A stretch of DNA of 64,000 bases from Chinchilla lanigera (GCF_000276665.1 NW_004955438.1:15970082-16034081); one strand, 5' to 3'. Positions 46,741-58,214 are shown, numbered from the stretch's first letter. Notes: generated from the letters alone by a model not told the origin. Numbers and translations are program-made.

Positions 46741-47999
46741 GGATCACAGTCCTTCTGAGTCCCAGAAGGGGCCAGAACTGATATCAGTGAAGGCTGAGGT
46801 CAGAGGCCTCTGCTGGCCACAGCTCATCTCTCTGAACTTCCGCCCATCTCAGGCTTCCTGGTGACTTTATTTTCAATGCCAGCGTACCCGCGTCTGCTAT
46901 GGTGGAAAGAGCACAGGGTCTGGTGAAAGCCATGAACCAGCTGCAATTTCTCTTTCCTGGTTGCCAAGCCCAGGGGCCTGAGGCAGCCTTTAGGAGCCTC
47001 AGTTTGCCATCTGTCGGCCAGGAATAGTAGTCACTACCTCTCAGGAGTAAATAAGACAGCGCGAGCAATCTCTCGGCACAGTCCGGGCACACAGACGGTG
47101 CTCAGCAAAAGGCAACTACACAGGGTGAAAGGTCCCGGGCAGAGGCTGCATCTGCCCTCTCCATGAAGGAGAAGCCAGTGAGCTGGCTGCTCCATCTCAC
47201 AGTCAGACCTCAAAATCAGTCTCCCTGCGAGGCCCACTCCCCACCAGTAAAGCTGCCTGCTCGCACAAGGAAAATATTTGTATTGAAAAATGGCCTAGCT
47301 CACGAGGGGAACAGTCCCTGACTCAGTGTCGGCAGGAGCTCCAGGCAGATGTTTGGAGCTGGCAAGCTCGGCCTCACCTGCTGAGCACCCTGCCCTCGCT
47401 CAGCCTGCCGGCCTCGGCTCCCAGGGCCCAGCCTTGTCCCTTTGTTCTTGTGCGGTCGCTCTAGCATTGTCCCGGGCTACAGGGAAGCGCCTTGCGTCTG
47501 CTTCCCAACTGCTCAGGCACGCGCTGAGTGCGTGGGGCTGGGCTGGATGCAGGCCCGGAGCAAGCAGCATGCAGCTTGGGGGCAGATGGACACGGGTCAG
47601 AATCCAGGCTCTGACTGTGACCTGTCATTCAAGCACTGCAAACCTCCATGTCCTCAGGGATGAAATGGGGTAGGGACACTGTCCAGCTCGTGTGGCTTTG
47701 GGGGAAACACCAGGCACCTAAAGTGTGTTCATGCTCAGCGCAATGTTGCTCCTCTACAAATCACTCTAGGTCGGGCCCAAGGTCTGCACGACCTCTAGCC
47801 TCTCTTGCTGGAGAAGGAGGGTTCCTTCCCCTGGAGAGGAACAAGACATCCAAGTGTGTCTGGAGGAGATCAGAACACAATGTTCCTGAAGCAAAAGGAT
47901 GGTCTGCGATAGCCTCAGGGTTTTCTGCTACTAGGACATCATAATGCAGAAAATATTGCTTTAGTTTCTTCCATGAAGATTTTTTTTCACACGCAAAGA

Positions 48000-48130
48000 G
48001 GGCAAAGGCTTGGATTCAAATCCCAGCTCGGCTTCTACTTTGCTGTGTGAACTCAGACAAGTCACTTTCCCATCCTGGTCTTTGGTCTCATCACCTGCAA
48101 AACAAAAGTGCTCTAAATGTGGTGAGAGTC
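48000..48130 (+). repeat. MIR SINE fragment
   Basis: GATTCAAATCCCAGCTCGGC, CTCAGACAAGTCAC and a CTCATCACCTGCAAAA end are in MIR order. Confidence 0.75.
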
Positions 48131-48189
48131 CTTTCTAGCCTTTAAGTGTGACATGGAGGAAAGAGAAGTGGGAGGGGCTCCAGGAGTCC

Positions 48190-48295
48190 AAGAATCTGGC
48201 TATTTCTGCAAATAATTTTGCCATGAGACTGTAGATAAGTTGCTTCCCTTTTCTGGGTCTCTTCCTCATTTGCAAAATAGGGATATTGGACTTCG
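48190..48295 (+). repeat. MIR SINE fragment
   Basis: TAGATAAGTTGCTTCCCTTT and CTCATTTGCAAAATAGGGAT match the MIR 3' core. Confidence 0.65.
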
Positions 48296-48426
48296 GCTCA
48301 GCATCCTTCTCAATATGCCACTGCCATAGACACGGTCCCTGGACCAGAGCACACCCACACGATGATGCCTGCACTTTCAGCTGTGCCCCTGGGAACTTCA
48401 CAACCCAGGAACCCTTCATCACTCAC

Positions 48427-48672
48427 CATGCTTCGCCAGGAACCTGAGGGCCTCCAGCTGCCCACTCTGAGCGGCCACAAACAAGGGCGTGATGCCATAG
48501 GCATTCTTGGACTCCACCTTGGCCCCGCCGCTCACCAGGATCTCCATGGCCTCCACATCATTGCGTGAGACGGACTCGTGCAGCGCTGTCCAGCCTCTAT
48601 TGCAGCGGTGGTTGGTGTCTGCATGGTGCTGCACCAGAAGCCTCACTGCCTCTGCATTCTTGCGCTCGCAGG
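48427..48672 (-). CDS. ASB2: ASB2 exon 5, ankyrin repeats
   Basis: Encodes alpha residues 161-243 with two to three ankyrin repeats (NRGWTALHESVSRNDVEAME and AYGITPLFVAAQSGQLEALR). The acceptor is GGCACAG|CC and the donor is CATG|GTGAGT. Length and phase are intact. Confidence 0.95.
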
Positions 48673-48879
48673 CTGTGCCAGGGACAAGTTGGTCAGTGGG
48701 GCCCTGGAGAGACCTGGCCAGCCAAGACCACTCACTCATTCGTTCATCAACCATCCATTCAACAGATATCAGCAGGATGTGTGCTAGGTTTTTGCTCCCG
48801 CCAGGAATGCAGGCTAAGTGATTAGAAGGAATGCTAATATCAGCCTGTATTCAGCATTGCTTCTGTGTCACAGCACTTT

Positions 48880-49020
48880 GCATGATTCACTAGTTTAATC
48901 TTTGACCCTTAAGGATGGTGGCGTTATTATTCCCTTTCACACACGGGAAGGTGAAGCAGAGAGAAGGTAGATGACTTGCCCAAAGTGGCGGAACAAGAAT
49001 TCAAACCCCTGGAGTCAAGG
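48880..49020 (-). repeat. MIR SINE fragment next to an inverted-repeat arm
   Basis: GTAGATGACTTGCCCAAAGT and ATTCAAACCCCTGGAGTC are in reverse MIR order and end where the inverted arm begins. Confidence 0.7.
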
Positions 49021-49165
49021 TCCAGAGGATCTAAGGCACAGAGACGAGAACTGAGTTGCCCAGACCACACAGCCAGCAAGGTGTGGCCCTGGGCTTGCAG
49101 CTTAGGGACCATCTAGCTCATGCCCAGTAGCTTAAGCAGTCAGCTTGATCTCACAGGAATGATAG
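49021..49165 (+). repeat. Left arm of an inverted pair of about 140 bp in ASB2 intron 4
   Basis: The reverse complement recurs at 50835-50975 with about 90% identity by eye, including GCTTAAGCTACTGGGCATGA-type words and TGCAAGCCCAGGG. Homology stops sharply at GATAG (49165). Confidence 0.9.
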
Positions 49166-49428
49166 GGCTGTGCTCTGGTTCAAGGCGCCCTTGATCCGCA
49201 ACGTCCCTAACTCATCTCCTCTTCTAATGTTACTTGCTTCAGCCCTCCACATCATCAAGGCTGGGACAATCTTTCTTGCCACATCCAGCACGGCTCTCAA
49301 AAACTCTCAGCAGGAAGACCATGAAGAAATGCAGGCAAGAGTGAAACGCAGAAAGCTGAGGTCAAGTGGAGCCCTCTCTTGGTGGAGAGAAGAAGCCACC
49401 CAATGACTGCAGTGCATTTATATACTTG

Positions 49429-49750
49429 GTGTCTTGGTTACTTTTCTCTAGTCTCTAGTTGAGACAAAATACCTGACACCCAGAATTAAGGAAGGAAAGG
49501 TTTATTTAGCTCANNNNNNNNNNNNNNNNNNNNNNNNNNNNNNNNNNNNNNNNNNNNNNNNNNNNNNNNNNNNNNNNNNNNNNNNNNNNNNNNNNNNNNN
49601 NNNNNNNNNNNNNTTAAGGAAGGAAAGGTTTATTTAGCTCACAGCCTGTGGAGGTGTCTTGGTTACTTTTCTCTAGTCTCTAGTTGAGACAAAATACCTG
49701 ACACCCAGTATTAAGGAAGGAAAGGTTTATTTAGCTCACAGCCTGTGGAG
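49429..49750 (+). repeat. 97-bp tandem repeat across an assembly gap
   Basis: The complete unit is 49654-49750. A nearly identical unit starts at 49429 and is cut by the gap after 85 bases; the last 40 bases of another unit resume at 49614. At least two, and probably three or more, copies exist. Confidence 0.9.
49514..49613. other. Assembly gap, 100 N
   Basis: Exactly 100 unknown bases, a length often used for gaps of unknown size, inside a tandem repeat. Confidence 0.99.
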
Positions 49751-50834
49751 GTTTCAGTCCATTCTTGGCTGGCTCCAAGGCAGGATGGCACATGGCAGAG
49801 GGCAACCAATCATGGTGGCAGAACATAGCAAAAGCAGCATGTGCAAAAGAGAGAAGCGGCAGCAGGCAACCTCTTTCTCTCCCTTACATATGCAAACTAT
49901 CCACCCCAAGGCGGGTGTAGCACTCACATCCATAATCCCAGCATTGGACTATGGATCAATCAAAAGTCTAGAATAGAAGCCCACCCCATGACTGCATGAA
50001 GCTTTGGGGAGACATGCAGACACAAACCATAACACTTGGCAGGTTGATGTCAGGTGAAACCCCTCTGCCTAACAACTTGTTCGTCTGGCTTGCCTCGGGC
50101 ACCCCACGTTCTCGGGGCTGATCTTGCTCTAGTCCCACACACATGATCCATCTTTAGCTTCAACCACTCCCCATACTTTCTGGATGATTTTCCTGTTCAT
50201 ATTCCTGTTTAAACTTCCAATCCCATCCTCAAAGGTGGCTCATTTAGTTTGGGATAAAATTGACCTTCTGAGTACAGTGTGTCTTTGTCAATCTGTTCAA
50301 TCCTTCCTCTTACATCTCATCTTGTCTCTAGACCCCAAACCTCCCCTGGGCTCTGGCCAAGCCTCCTCAGGGAGCTGCAGGTGGTGTTGGGATCACCTGG
50401 ACACCTTCCCTGGAAGCCTCTCTCTGCCAGTGTCAGGGGAGGGGGCAGGGAGAGGGGCTCCCTGTGCAGTGTTTCAAGTAGGACCAAAGTCCCAGCTCTT
50501 TACCTCTCTAAGCCTTGGTTTTCTCACCATGAAATGGGAGGTCAAGGGGTGATTGAGAGAGGATGTTAAGAGGACTGAGGAAGACCAGACTGGTAAGGCC
50601 TCTGCCTGGAGCCTAGAAGTGTGACTGAACTCCTGCCTGTGACATGTCAGCTTCCTGAGAGTTCTCTTTGAAACAGCTGAGGCTCCAGGTAGTAGCTATG
50701 ACACCCATAGGGGCTGGGTCCCACCATAGCTACATTCACTGGCCCCTACTTCCTCTGCCAAAAGACATTCCAAGTGTCAGCGCGCATAGTCATGGAAAGT
50801 GAGTGATATCCACAGCTTTCAAACTACAAAAGTT

Positions 50835-50975
50835 CTATCATTCCTGTGAGACCAAGCTGATTGCTTAAGCTACTGGGCATGAACTAGATGGTCCCTGAGC
50901 TGCAAGCCCAGGGTCACACCTTGCTGGCTGTGAACCGGGCAACTCAGTTCATGTCTCTGTGCCTTAGAGCCTCTT
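50835..50975 (-). repeat. Right arm of the inverted pair in ASB2 intron 4
   Basis: Partner of 49021-49165, in opposite orientation. The spacer of about 1.67 kb contains the LTR-like repeat, its tandem duplication and an assembly gap. Confidence 0.9.
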
Positions 50976-51624
50976 TTATAAAATGGAGTGTCTACCTCCT
51001 ATCCCACCTTGTACAGAGATGTGTGTAAGGACCCAAGAAAAGAGCAGTGCCTGGCTCGTAGTAAGCACCCCATAAATGGTAGCTACAGTGCTCATTCGGA
51101 CTTTGGCCCTGGGTCATTCAAGAGCAGCCAGTGAATGTTTGTGGATGATGCCCTGAGGAAGCCCAGAGGTTTTGCTGTGTTTAATGAGCACCTCAGAGGT
51201 ATGCACCCTCCCTCTCCTACCTTTTGCCTTTGCCCATGCTGCTCCCTGGCCTGGCCAGCTCGAATCTTTCTCCTGTTCTGGTTCAGCTCAAGCACCTTTT
51301 CTGTGGAGCCTCCCCGCTCTCAGAACCCCTCTCTGACACCCCCGCAGTGGCTTCCACCTCTATACTAGTGGGCTGGGAAAGTGCAGGCAAGGACTGTATC
51401 ATTTCATCTGTGAGCTCTCCACATCCCTCAAGTTGCCTGGCCAGAGTGGGCTGGAGAGCACTTGGAAATGTTGGCATTTACACGCATGCATTAAAGATTT
51501 GGGGGAATAAGTTGTGCAGGGACAGGGCTCCCCCTTCAAAGCTAACCACTTGGGAGCCATGCACAATGGCCCTCCACCTAGCTCTGGGACTCCTCCTGGG
51601 AGAAGCGATGTGGGCGGGGCGTAC

Positions 51625-51780
51625 CTTTGTAGAGTGGTGTCTCCCGGGACTTGTTGGAGATGTCAGGCTCTGCCCCAGCCTGGAGCAGCGAGAGGAGGCA
51701 GTCCAAGTTCTCCCTGCATGTCGCCAGGTATAGAGCTGTCTCCTCCTGCAGGGTGCGCTGGTCGATGGTCCCTGGGTAAG
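51625..51780 (-). CDS. ASB2: ASB2 exon 4, ankyrin repeats
   Basis: Encodes alpha residues 109-161, starting AYPGTIDQRTLQEETALYLA and ending SRETPLYK. The acceptor is CTTTAG|CTTAC and the donor AAAG|GTACGC. The flanks are phase-compatible with exons 3 and 5. The exon has no ATG and is too short to stand out as an open frame; it was found by reading the - strand between exons 3 and 5. Confidence 0.93.
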
Positions 51781-52530
51781 CTAAAGGGACACACCAGGAA
51801 ATGCATGAAGAAGCAAGGGCCCCACCTCACAGCATAGAGCAGTCCCGGTTTCTTCCCAATTCCAAGTCAGGACACGTATGGCCTCCTCTGAAGGTGGCTA
51901 ACCATGGACTGCCTCCACCTTGCCCTTTCCCAGAGCTAGCTCTGCTTCTGGGTCATAGAAGTACAGCTCAGACTCCACCTCTCCTCCAGGAAGACTTCCT
52001 GACCCCCTCCCCAGCCCTTCCCTGTCCTCCTCTTGCATTCCAAGTACTACTGTGGAAACCCCACCTCTCCTGTAGCTAGTTCTTGGAATGTGCAGGACTT
52101 TGTGGGGTCTGGGCCACATCAGGACCTCGTGACACCTGATTACAGGTGTTACCCATCTGAATCCAGCTCACAGCACAGAAGGGGCTCATTGAGGCAGTGA
52201 GACTGGTCCAGGGTCCCACAGCTGGTGGGAGACAGACAGCTCTGGCAGGGCTCGGGTGCAGCTGCAGTATTTTCCACACCAAATCAGCCCCTGGAACATT
52301 CTGGAACATGCTGGCAGTGGCTGTCCCAAAAGTAAGCCCTCCTTCATTCCTTTTCTAGGAATCGGGCTCTTCTGTCCTGACAGGCCTGGAAAGATGGCAG
52401 CAGGGGGTGCAGGCTGGGGTGAGGTGGGGTCAAGTCACTTTCTGTCTCCCAGCTTGGTGACTGCAACTGTCCAGTGGTGGTGGTAACCTTGCCTGTCCCT
52501 CCCCAGGCCCTTTCCCACTGCTGGCCTCAC
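51781..52530 (-). other. ASB2: ASB2 intron 3
   Basis: A 750-base intron with no recognised repeat or exon. Confidence 0.7.
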
Positions 52531-52697
52531 CTTGCTGCAAGACCTTCAGGCAGCCCAGCTGGCCGTAGTAGGCAGCCTCGTGGAGCGGCAGCCAGCCCTC
52601 CTTGTTGGGCTGTCCCAGATTCTTCCCATCCTTGATCATAGCCTTCAAGGCCTCTTCATTGCCTTCCTTAATGGCCTTTAGCACGGGGTCCATGGGC
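52531..52697 (-). CDS. ASB2: ASB2 exon 3, first ankyrin repeats
   Basis: Encodes alpha residues 53-109, including GWLPLHEAAYYGQLGCLKVL, a textbook ankyrin helix pair. The acceptor is CTCACAG|GCCC and the donor is CAAG|GTGAGG. The junction with exon 2 reads KT-A-PMDP, three residues shorter than the human KTSQLAPADP region as I recall it, which accounts for 584 against 587 residues. Confidence 0.94.
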
Positions 52698-54847
52698 CTG
52701 TGAGAATAAGAAACAGCAAAGTCTCGGGTGTAGGCAGAGGCAGGGCTAGGGGGCCTGACTCCAGAATGCAAGCAGGGTCTGCTGGTGGCCACGACCCAGG
52801 GTCACTGTGGGACCCCTCCATCCTCGTTGTCCCTTAAGCTGGTTCCAAGACCAGTGCTCAGCCCTTGCACCCCAGTGGCTGTAGGAGGAGTGGGCAGCCC
52901 TTCCACCCCTGTGGTTACCATGGCTGCAGCTAATGCCATGCCAAGACCTCATCTACCAAGAGGACACGGGCACGAACAGCAGCCTGTACGGGGATGGACA
53001 CACCCCACGGGAGGGCTCGGCACTAATTAAATGCCTTCCCTGAGCACAGTACCAAGCACAGCTACCTGCAGGGCTGCCCGGGCCTCGGAGTGCTCCCTCC
53101 CATCAGCACAGTGAGCCTCTGACTTAACCCGCTCCTTGCTCCTGTCCCTCAGCCTCACTACCAGCACATCTAGCTGCTGGAAAGTGGAAACACTTAGCAG
53201 CTTAATAAATCTGAAGCCTTTAGAATTGAAAACTTATAAAATGTAAAAAAAAAAAAGTCAAGCTTAAGGTGAAGGACATCTTTGCTTGGCTCATTAAGTC
53301 ACTTTGCTCACTCATCCATTCATTACTGAGTGTTCATTCATTCATTCATTCATTCCCTGAGCTTCCTTCCCTGTCACTGGAGAGACTCTCAGTACTGAGG
53401 CTGCTGTGACTTCCCAGTCCACTTCTGGGGAGGGTTTGGCATAAATAGCCCCGTGTCTCCTGCCCAGGGTCCCTCCACGCCAGGGGCTAGGATGGGCTCT
53501 GAGGGTCCCCAGGATAAGCCCGTGTACCCTATACCTTCCCAGTCACTTCCTTCGGGCTCGGCACTTCCTCTTGACTTTCAGCCTCCCGGGTTATTAATAG
53601 CATCAGGGCACAGAAGTCAGCGAAGCTGCAGACCAGCAAGGATGATGGGAAACCGACCGGGCAAGTCCTGAAGGTCCCATCAACACCATCTGCCACCCGG
53701 ATGAGTGCCACTCAGGAGCAGCCCCGTTGGTCCTGGGTATGTGTCCCCTTCCTTGGGAGGTCTCAGTATGACCCCACTGATGTGGAAGGGAAGGGGCTTC
53801 CTGGTCTCATAGCCTTGCAGTGTCATGGGAAGGATCTGGGGCCCCACTGACAGCGCGGGCCTCTCCAGCTGTGGTGTGAGGAGGACCAGACCACACGCTG
53901 GTGGTTCCTCTGTGAGCTCACAATCCCCGCCCCAAGGGCGGGTAAGCTGCTGGGGGAAGTCAGGTTACCATAGACTGCAAGCCAGATGGGACCTGGGGGC
54001 CACACTGTCCTCTCCAGCCTCGTCCTACAAAGAAGGGAGACCCAGGGGGACCAATCCCTCTTAGGCAAGCAAGCAGGAAGTAGCAGTTTGTGGAGACCAG
54101 AACCTTGTCTCTTTTCCAACTAAAAAAGCCACCTGGGCACCAGGGATGAGGCAGCCACAGGGTTTGGAAGGCTGGGAAGGAGACACAGAGCAGCGGCTGG
54201 TGGCTGTCTCCTCTCTATGAGGACCACTCTGTGAGGACCGCTGCCACTCCCCGATCTACGACAGCATGGAGCCCCCTCCTGCTTTTAGCCATTCTAGGGT
54301 CACTCTGAGGGGCAGAGAGGGGAGAGAGAGACACAGCCATCTCCCAAGGATCCCACCATGCCAAGTAAACAGAACCCCTCCTGCGGCCAAGATTACCTCT
54401 GGGTTTTGGTACTTGACACTTAAATGAAGGCGCAAGCAAAGCCAAAGCTGTGGTTCTGGAGATCTGTGATGTGCTCAGATGGGCCCTGCAGGGGGGCGTG
54501 GGGGACTGTGAGGCAGGACAGACAGAGATGGGGCAGCTCCTCCGCTCCACCTCCCAGCTCCTCTGGGACTCTGGGGTTTTAAGGCCGTCTCCCCAGCCTC
54601 CCTCCTGCTGGATTCAAAGCCCCATGGGGCTCCTCTTGTACACAAGGTCCAGCCTGGGCCACCTAAGGGGTCAGAAGGAGACCACAGGAGCACCTGGGCC
54701 CAGGGGGACACACCTAGGAGGGCTTGCCTGGTAGGAGACTTGGCAGTGGCTCCTGCTATCCTGGGGCTTCAGCTGTCCCCACCCTCCCTGCCACAACAGC
54801 TGGGGACATGAGCCTGGTGATGTGGGGGCCGGGCGGGGGTCACTTAC
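52698..54847 (-). other. ASB2: ASB2 intron 2
   Basis: A 2.15-kb intron common to both isoforms. It holds an A-run near 53.25 kb and an ATTC microsatellite at 53.33 kb. Nothing else stands out. Confidence 0.75.
53325..53355 (+). repeat. (ATTC)n microsatellite
   Basis: About six ATTC units in ASB2 intron 2. Confidence 0.9.
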
Positions 54848-55005
54848 GCGGTCTTAAACAGGCTGCTGTTGTATTTCTGCATGACCCCCTGGAACAAACC
54901 CACGGGGGGCCGGGCCGGCGGGCTCTCGGCAGGCGCTGTGGACCTGGGGGGTGCAGAGCAGGCATGAAAGAGGGAAAAGTACTCTGCATAGGAGAAGCGA
55001 GTCAT
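54848..55005 (-). CDS. ASB2: ASB2 alpha first coding exon, also beta exon 2 by an internal acceptor
   Basis: The alpha form starts at the ATG at 55005 (MTRFSYAEYFSLFHACSAP, matching human alpha) and codes 52 residues plus two bases. The donor is GC|GTAAGTG at 54848/54847. The same exon holds a CCCCCCAG acceptor that starts the beta version at 54943 with TCC ACA, so beta skips the first 20 or so alpha residues. One stretch of DNA therefore serves both as an alpha start exon and as a beta internal exon. The segment GLFQGVMQKYNSSLFKT is common to both forms. Confidence 0.93.
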
Positions 55006-55260
55006 GGTTGGAGGCAGGAGCGAGGATGGAGCCGAGCTGGGAGAGAGGCTGAGTGACAGACAGACACAGGGCTCTGAACCAAAGCAGATGGCCGGGTCCT
55101 CTCTGTGTGCTGGACGCAGCTGCTGCGTCTCCGGATTATTTTTGGCCCTTGGAGGAAGCCCTGGGAGATTTAAATGACCATATAAGACAACAATGAGGTT
55201 AACCTCATGCCTACCCCCACCACCCCCTCCCCAGCCAACCACGAGGGCCTCAGATACAGA
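55006..55260 (-). promoter_or_regulatory. ASB2: Candidate ASB2 alpha promoter region
   Basis: Upstream of the alpha start codon the gene strand carries a cluster of motif-like sites: an E-box CAGCTG inside a GACGCAG-CTG-CTGCGTC hairpin (about 55113-55129), a MEF2-like AAAAATAAT (55134-55145), ATTTAAAT (55168-55175), a CArG-like CCATATAAGA (55178-55187, one base off consensus), and a perfect 16-base palindrome at 55193-55208. The transcription start is not visible from sequence. Human ASB2 alpha is known to be induced by retinoic acid; which site here would do that is unclear. Confidence 0.45.
55193..55208. other. Perfect 16-base palindrome near the ASB2 alpha promoter
   Basis: ATGAGGTTAACCTCAT is its own reverse complement. 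It contains two AGGTTA half-sites, one base from the nuclear-receptor half-site AGGTCA, overlapping head to head, and also an HNF1-like GTTAAC core. Confidence 0.6.
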
Positions 55261-56204
55261 GCAAGGTGACATTCTTCGCCGAGGAGGATGTGAGAAGTGG
55301 TCAGAGGCAGGTCCCCTGGATAAAAGGGGCTCTGTCCCAGGGCTGGCCAGACACTTCCCAAGAGTACCGGAGAAGAGAGCCGTGGGCAAGTGGGGCGACA
55401 AGGGAGCCAGGCTGTAGGTGTGCGCCCCACCTCACCTCTCGGGTTCTAGGGGAGACGATCAAGCACTAAGTCTAGAGGTTACCGCAGAAGGGTGCACCAG
55501 GAAGGCCTTGGGACCAGGGCTCAGAGTCAGACAGGTGTAAGTCTAGACACTGAAGTCTAGACACTGCTTAGCTGAGTAACCTGGGACAGGTTGGCCAATC
55601 TGCCTCAGTTTCCCCACCTGCAGGTGGCCTGAGAGTAGCCCTTGTTTTGACAGCCACTGAGACCTGGACCCGTGAATGGTATGACGTGCTAGGCACAGAG
55701 TCCCTGGTTCATTTTATGATTTCACCTCTCTGAGCCTCCGCTTCCCCACCCCTTGGGGCGCTAAAGGAGATGCGGCAGCCACCACGCTGTGCCTGGGATT
55801 GTTCCGGGCTCAGTGAGGTCGGGCTGGCTGGCCCCAGCAGTCTCCTCCCAGATCAGCCTTGGCACTGCAGGTGCCCCATCAGGGCCACCTTTGCTGCCTG
55901 GAGGTCTCTGGAAAGGGGCTGTCTGTGGGTCAGGGAAGACATCACTTCTGTAACTGGCACCCTGTAGGGCATGGAGCGCTGCCCTAGTGTCCCTGAGGAG
56001 GAAACACATTCTCCCAGGACGGGTGAGAAGCTGTAGATTCCATAGCCTTTGCAAGGCCAGGCCACAGAGTGGAGGATCCAGGAGGACATCCTGAGAGTGG
56101 TGGCCTAGCCACCTTCATGCTCCCCATCCTTCCTTCTCTGCCCTCTGCTTAACCCCACCAGGCCGAGGAGGATGCCTTTGTCTTTTGAGGATCCATTAAT
56201 CATT

Positions 56205-56335
56205 ATTTCTCAACCTCAGGGAAGGATGCCAACATCCTGTCTTTACAAATGAGGAAACTGAGGCCCCAGAAGGTGGTAACTGCCCAAGGTGGTACCAGCG
56301 GGTAAGCAAGCAGAGCTGAGGTTCAGACCAGCTCC
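56205..56335 (-). repeat. MIR SINE fragment
   Basis: CAAATGAGGAAACTGAGGCC, TAACTGCCCAAGGTGGTACC and CAGAGCTGAGGTTCAG are in reverse MIR order. Confidence 0.7.
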
Positions 56336-58214
56336 TAAACCAGCTTCTTCTTCCACACACAGGGCCTTTTCTTGCCTCTTCACCCTCCATCACCCTCCGG
56401 CCTCCAACAGGCCGTGCACTTTGAACAAGGCCTTCCCCTCTTTGTGCCTCAGTTTCCTTATCTTCCAAATGCAGAAAAAAAAATGCAGAGGCAGGACCTG
56501 ACCTGAAGGCTCCTCCCTGCTCCTGTGGCTGGGGAGAAACTCAGTGCGTGAAACAGATCCAAGAACCACACCTGTGGCCCGGGAGGCCGGAGAACTGCCA
56601 GGCCCAGGGCTCCTGCACAGGCTCCTGGCCTGGAGAGGAAGGAACTGAGGCTGCCGGAGGGAAAGTGACGTGGTGGTAGTGACAGCCTTCCCCATCTTGC
56701 AAGACAAATGGCCACGAAGCCATTCCAAGCATCGTCTCCAATCCATCTTCTGTCTGTCTTTCCTGGAGTCAGGTCTGCCTTGTTCCCATCTTGCAGACGA
56801 AGGAACAGACAAGCTGAGTTCCATCCGCCAGTGAAGCTATAGCTCGTGCCCTGCCCCGGGAGCTGGGGGTGCACCTCAGGAAGTCAGGTCTTGCTGTGTC
56901 TCCTCACGGGGGACAGAGGCCGGCAGGGAAGGAGACAAGTTACACACGGTAGAGCCACAGGGAGGGGCTGGAATCCAATCCGGAAGGCTGGTCTGGATGC
57001 ATGGACATCAGGTGTGAATAAAGCTAGGATCTGAACCCCCAAACCTACTTCTCTTCCCACTTGATTTGGGGTCCTGGTGGGGTGGCTGCTGACAATGCCC
57101 AGGCTGAGTCTCAGGCTGGATGAGGACCAGAGCCTCTAATAGGTTTCGTGCTCTTTTGACCCAAGGTTGGAGGCCCATTTCCCCTCTGCCACAACAGACA
57201 GGGGAATTCCCAGCAGAGCACAGCATGGGGCTGAGTCACCAGCAGTAGAAGAAGCTGGTCGGCAGGATGTGGCTACAGGTCATGCCCTGGAAGAGGCCCA
57301 GGTAGGGCCCTGTCTTCCTTTCTGAAACCGAGCGAGCTCATCCCTCAGCTCTCCCCCTGGGCCACTGTGTACCTCTGGGTCTTCCCCGTCTTTAGACTTC
57401 AGCTTAGGAGGGCACAACCAAGTTCCTGAAGGCACCCGGCCTCTCACAGAAGCAGGTGAACCTGGGCTTCTTAATCCAAGTTGTTGGCCGTGTGCACACA
57501 CCAGCCCCAGCAAGTTCCTGCTTCAGGTTTTCCTTCTTTGTCTTCGTTCCTTCTTAGAAATGTAACCTTGATGAAAATACAGAAGTGTAAAGACAGCGCA
57601 GACCCAGCCTCCTGGTCCATCCTGGTGACCTGTGCTCCTGCTGCATGGACGCATGGACTCTGTGTCCGGTGGGAGCCCTTGGTGAGCCAAGACCAGGGAA
57701 ATGATCCTCATGCATGTGTCACACTTTGTCCTTTTACATGATGGTAGGGGGGAAGCAAATAGAAAAGTGGCTTTAAAAAGAACATGACATTTTCTTTTGG
57801 GATACTGAGCTGGCTTTCTGTTCTATGGTTCCAAAGACTCATTTGCTTGCCATTTTGGTCATAAGACAATAATGATAAATTACATTCCTAGAGCACGGGT
57901 TGGCTTCAGAGTGCAGGCTTTTGTCTAAAAGCATTCATTGGACACGTGCATTGATGCAGGCTTTTTGGTGGGCAATGAGGGTGCAAAAGTGAACAGTGCC
58001 TGCTCCCTGTCCCCAAGATCACAGCTGGGGACACTCTGAGAAGGACTTTGCAAGGTGACATAGAAGCTGGCTTATGAAGCAAAAGCAGTCCCGAGGTTGA
58101 TGCCCCAGGTAGGCAGGCAGGGACTGAGGAAGGTCAAGTCAAGCTCAGGGTGTGGATGGGGAAGGTTCCAACGCTTGCCTGACTGGGTTTGCTTCCCATA
58201 AAAATACTGTGCAG

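Larger units (their letters stand above)
46085..48426 (-). other. ASB2: ASB2 intron 5
   Basis: Holds one fused SINE at 46.53 kb and MIR fragments at 47.6, 48.0 and 48.2 kb. No extra exon is seen. Confidence 0.7.
49429..50035 (+). mobile_element. LTR-like rodent repeat with a duplicated 5' end
   Basis: The last full copy runs from 49654 (GTGTCTTGGTTACTTTTCTC) to 50035 (ACAAACCATAACAC). It matches the 3931-4322 element in word order. Its first 97 bases are tandemly repeated upstream across the gap. Confidence 0.75.
48673..51624 (-). other. ASB2: ASB2 intron 4
   Basis: A 2.95-kb intron dominated by the inverted pair, the LTR-like repeat and the gap. The rest (50.05-50.8 and 51.0-51.6 kb) looks unique. 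Confidence 0.7.

Noticed and set aside
36698..53355. Possible CRISPR-like regular repeats
   Set aside because: Only short microsatellites and SINEs recur; there is no regular repeat-spacer pattern, and the DNA is mammalian.
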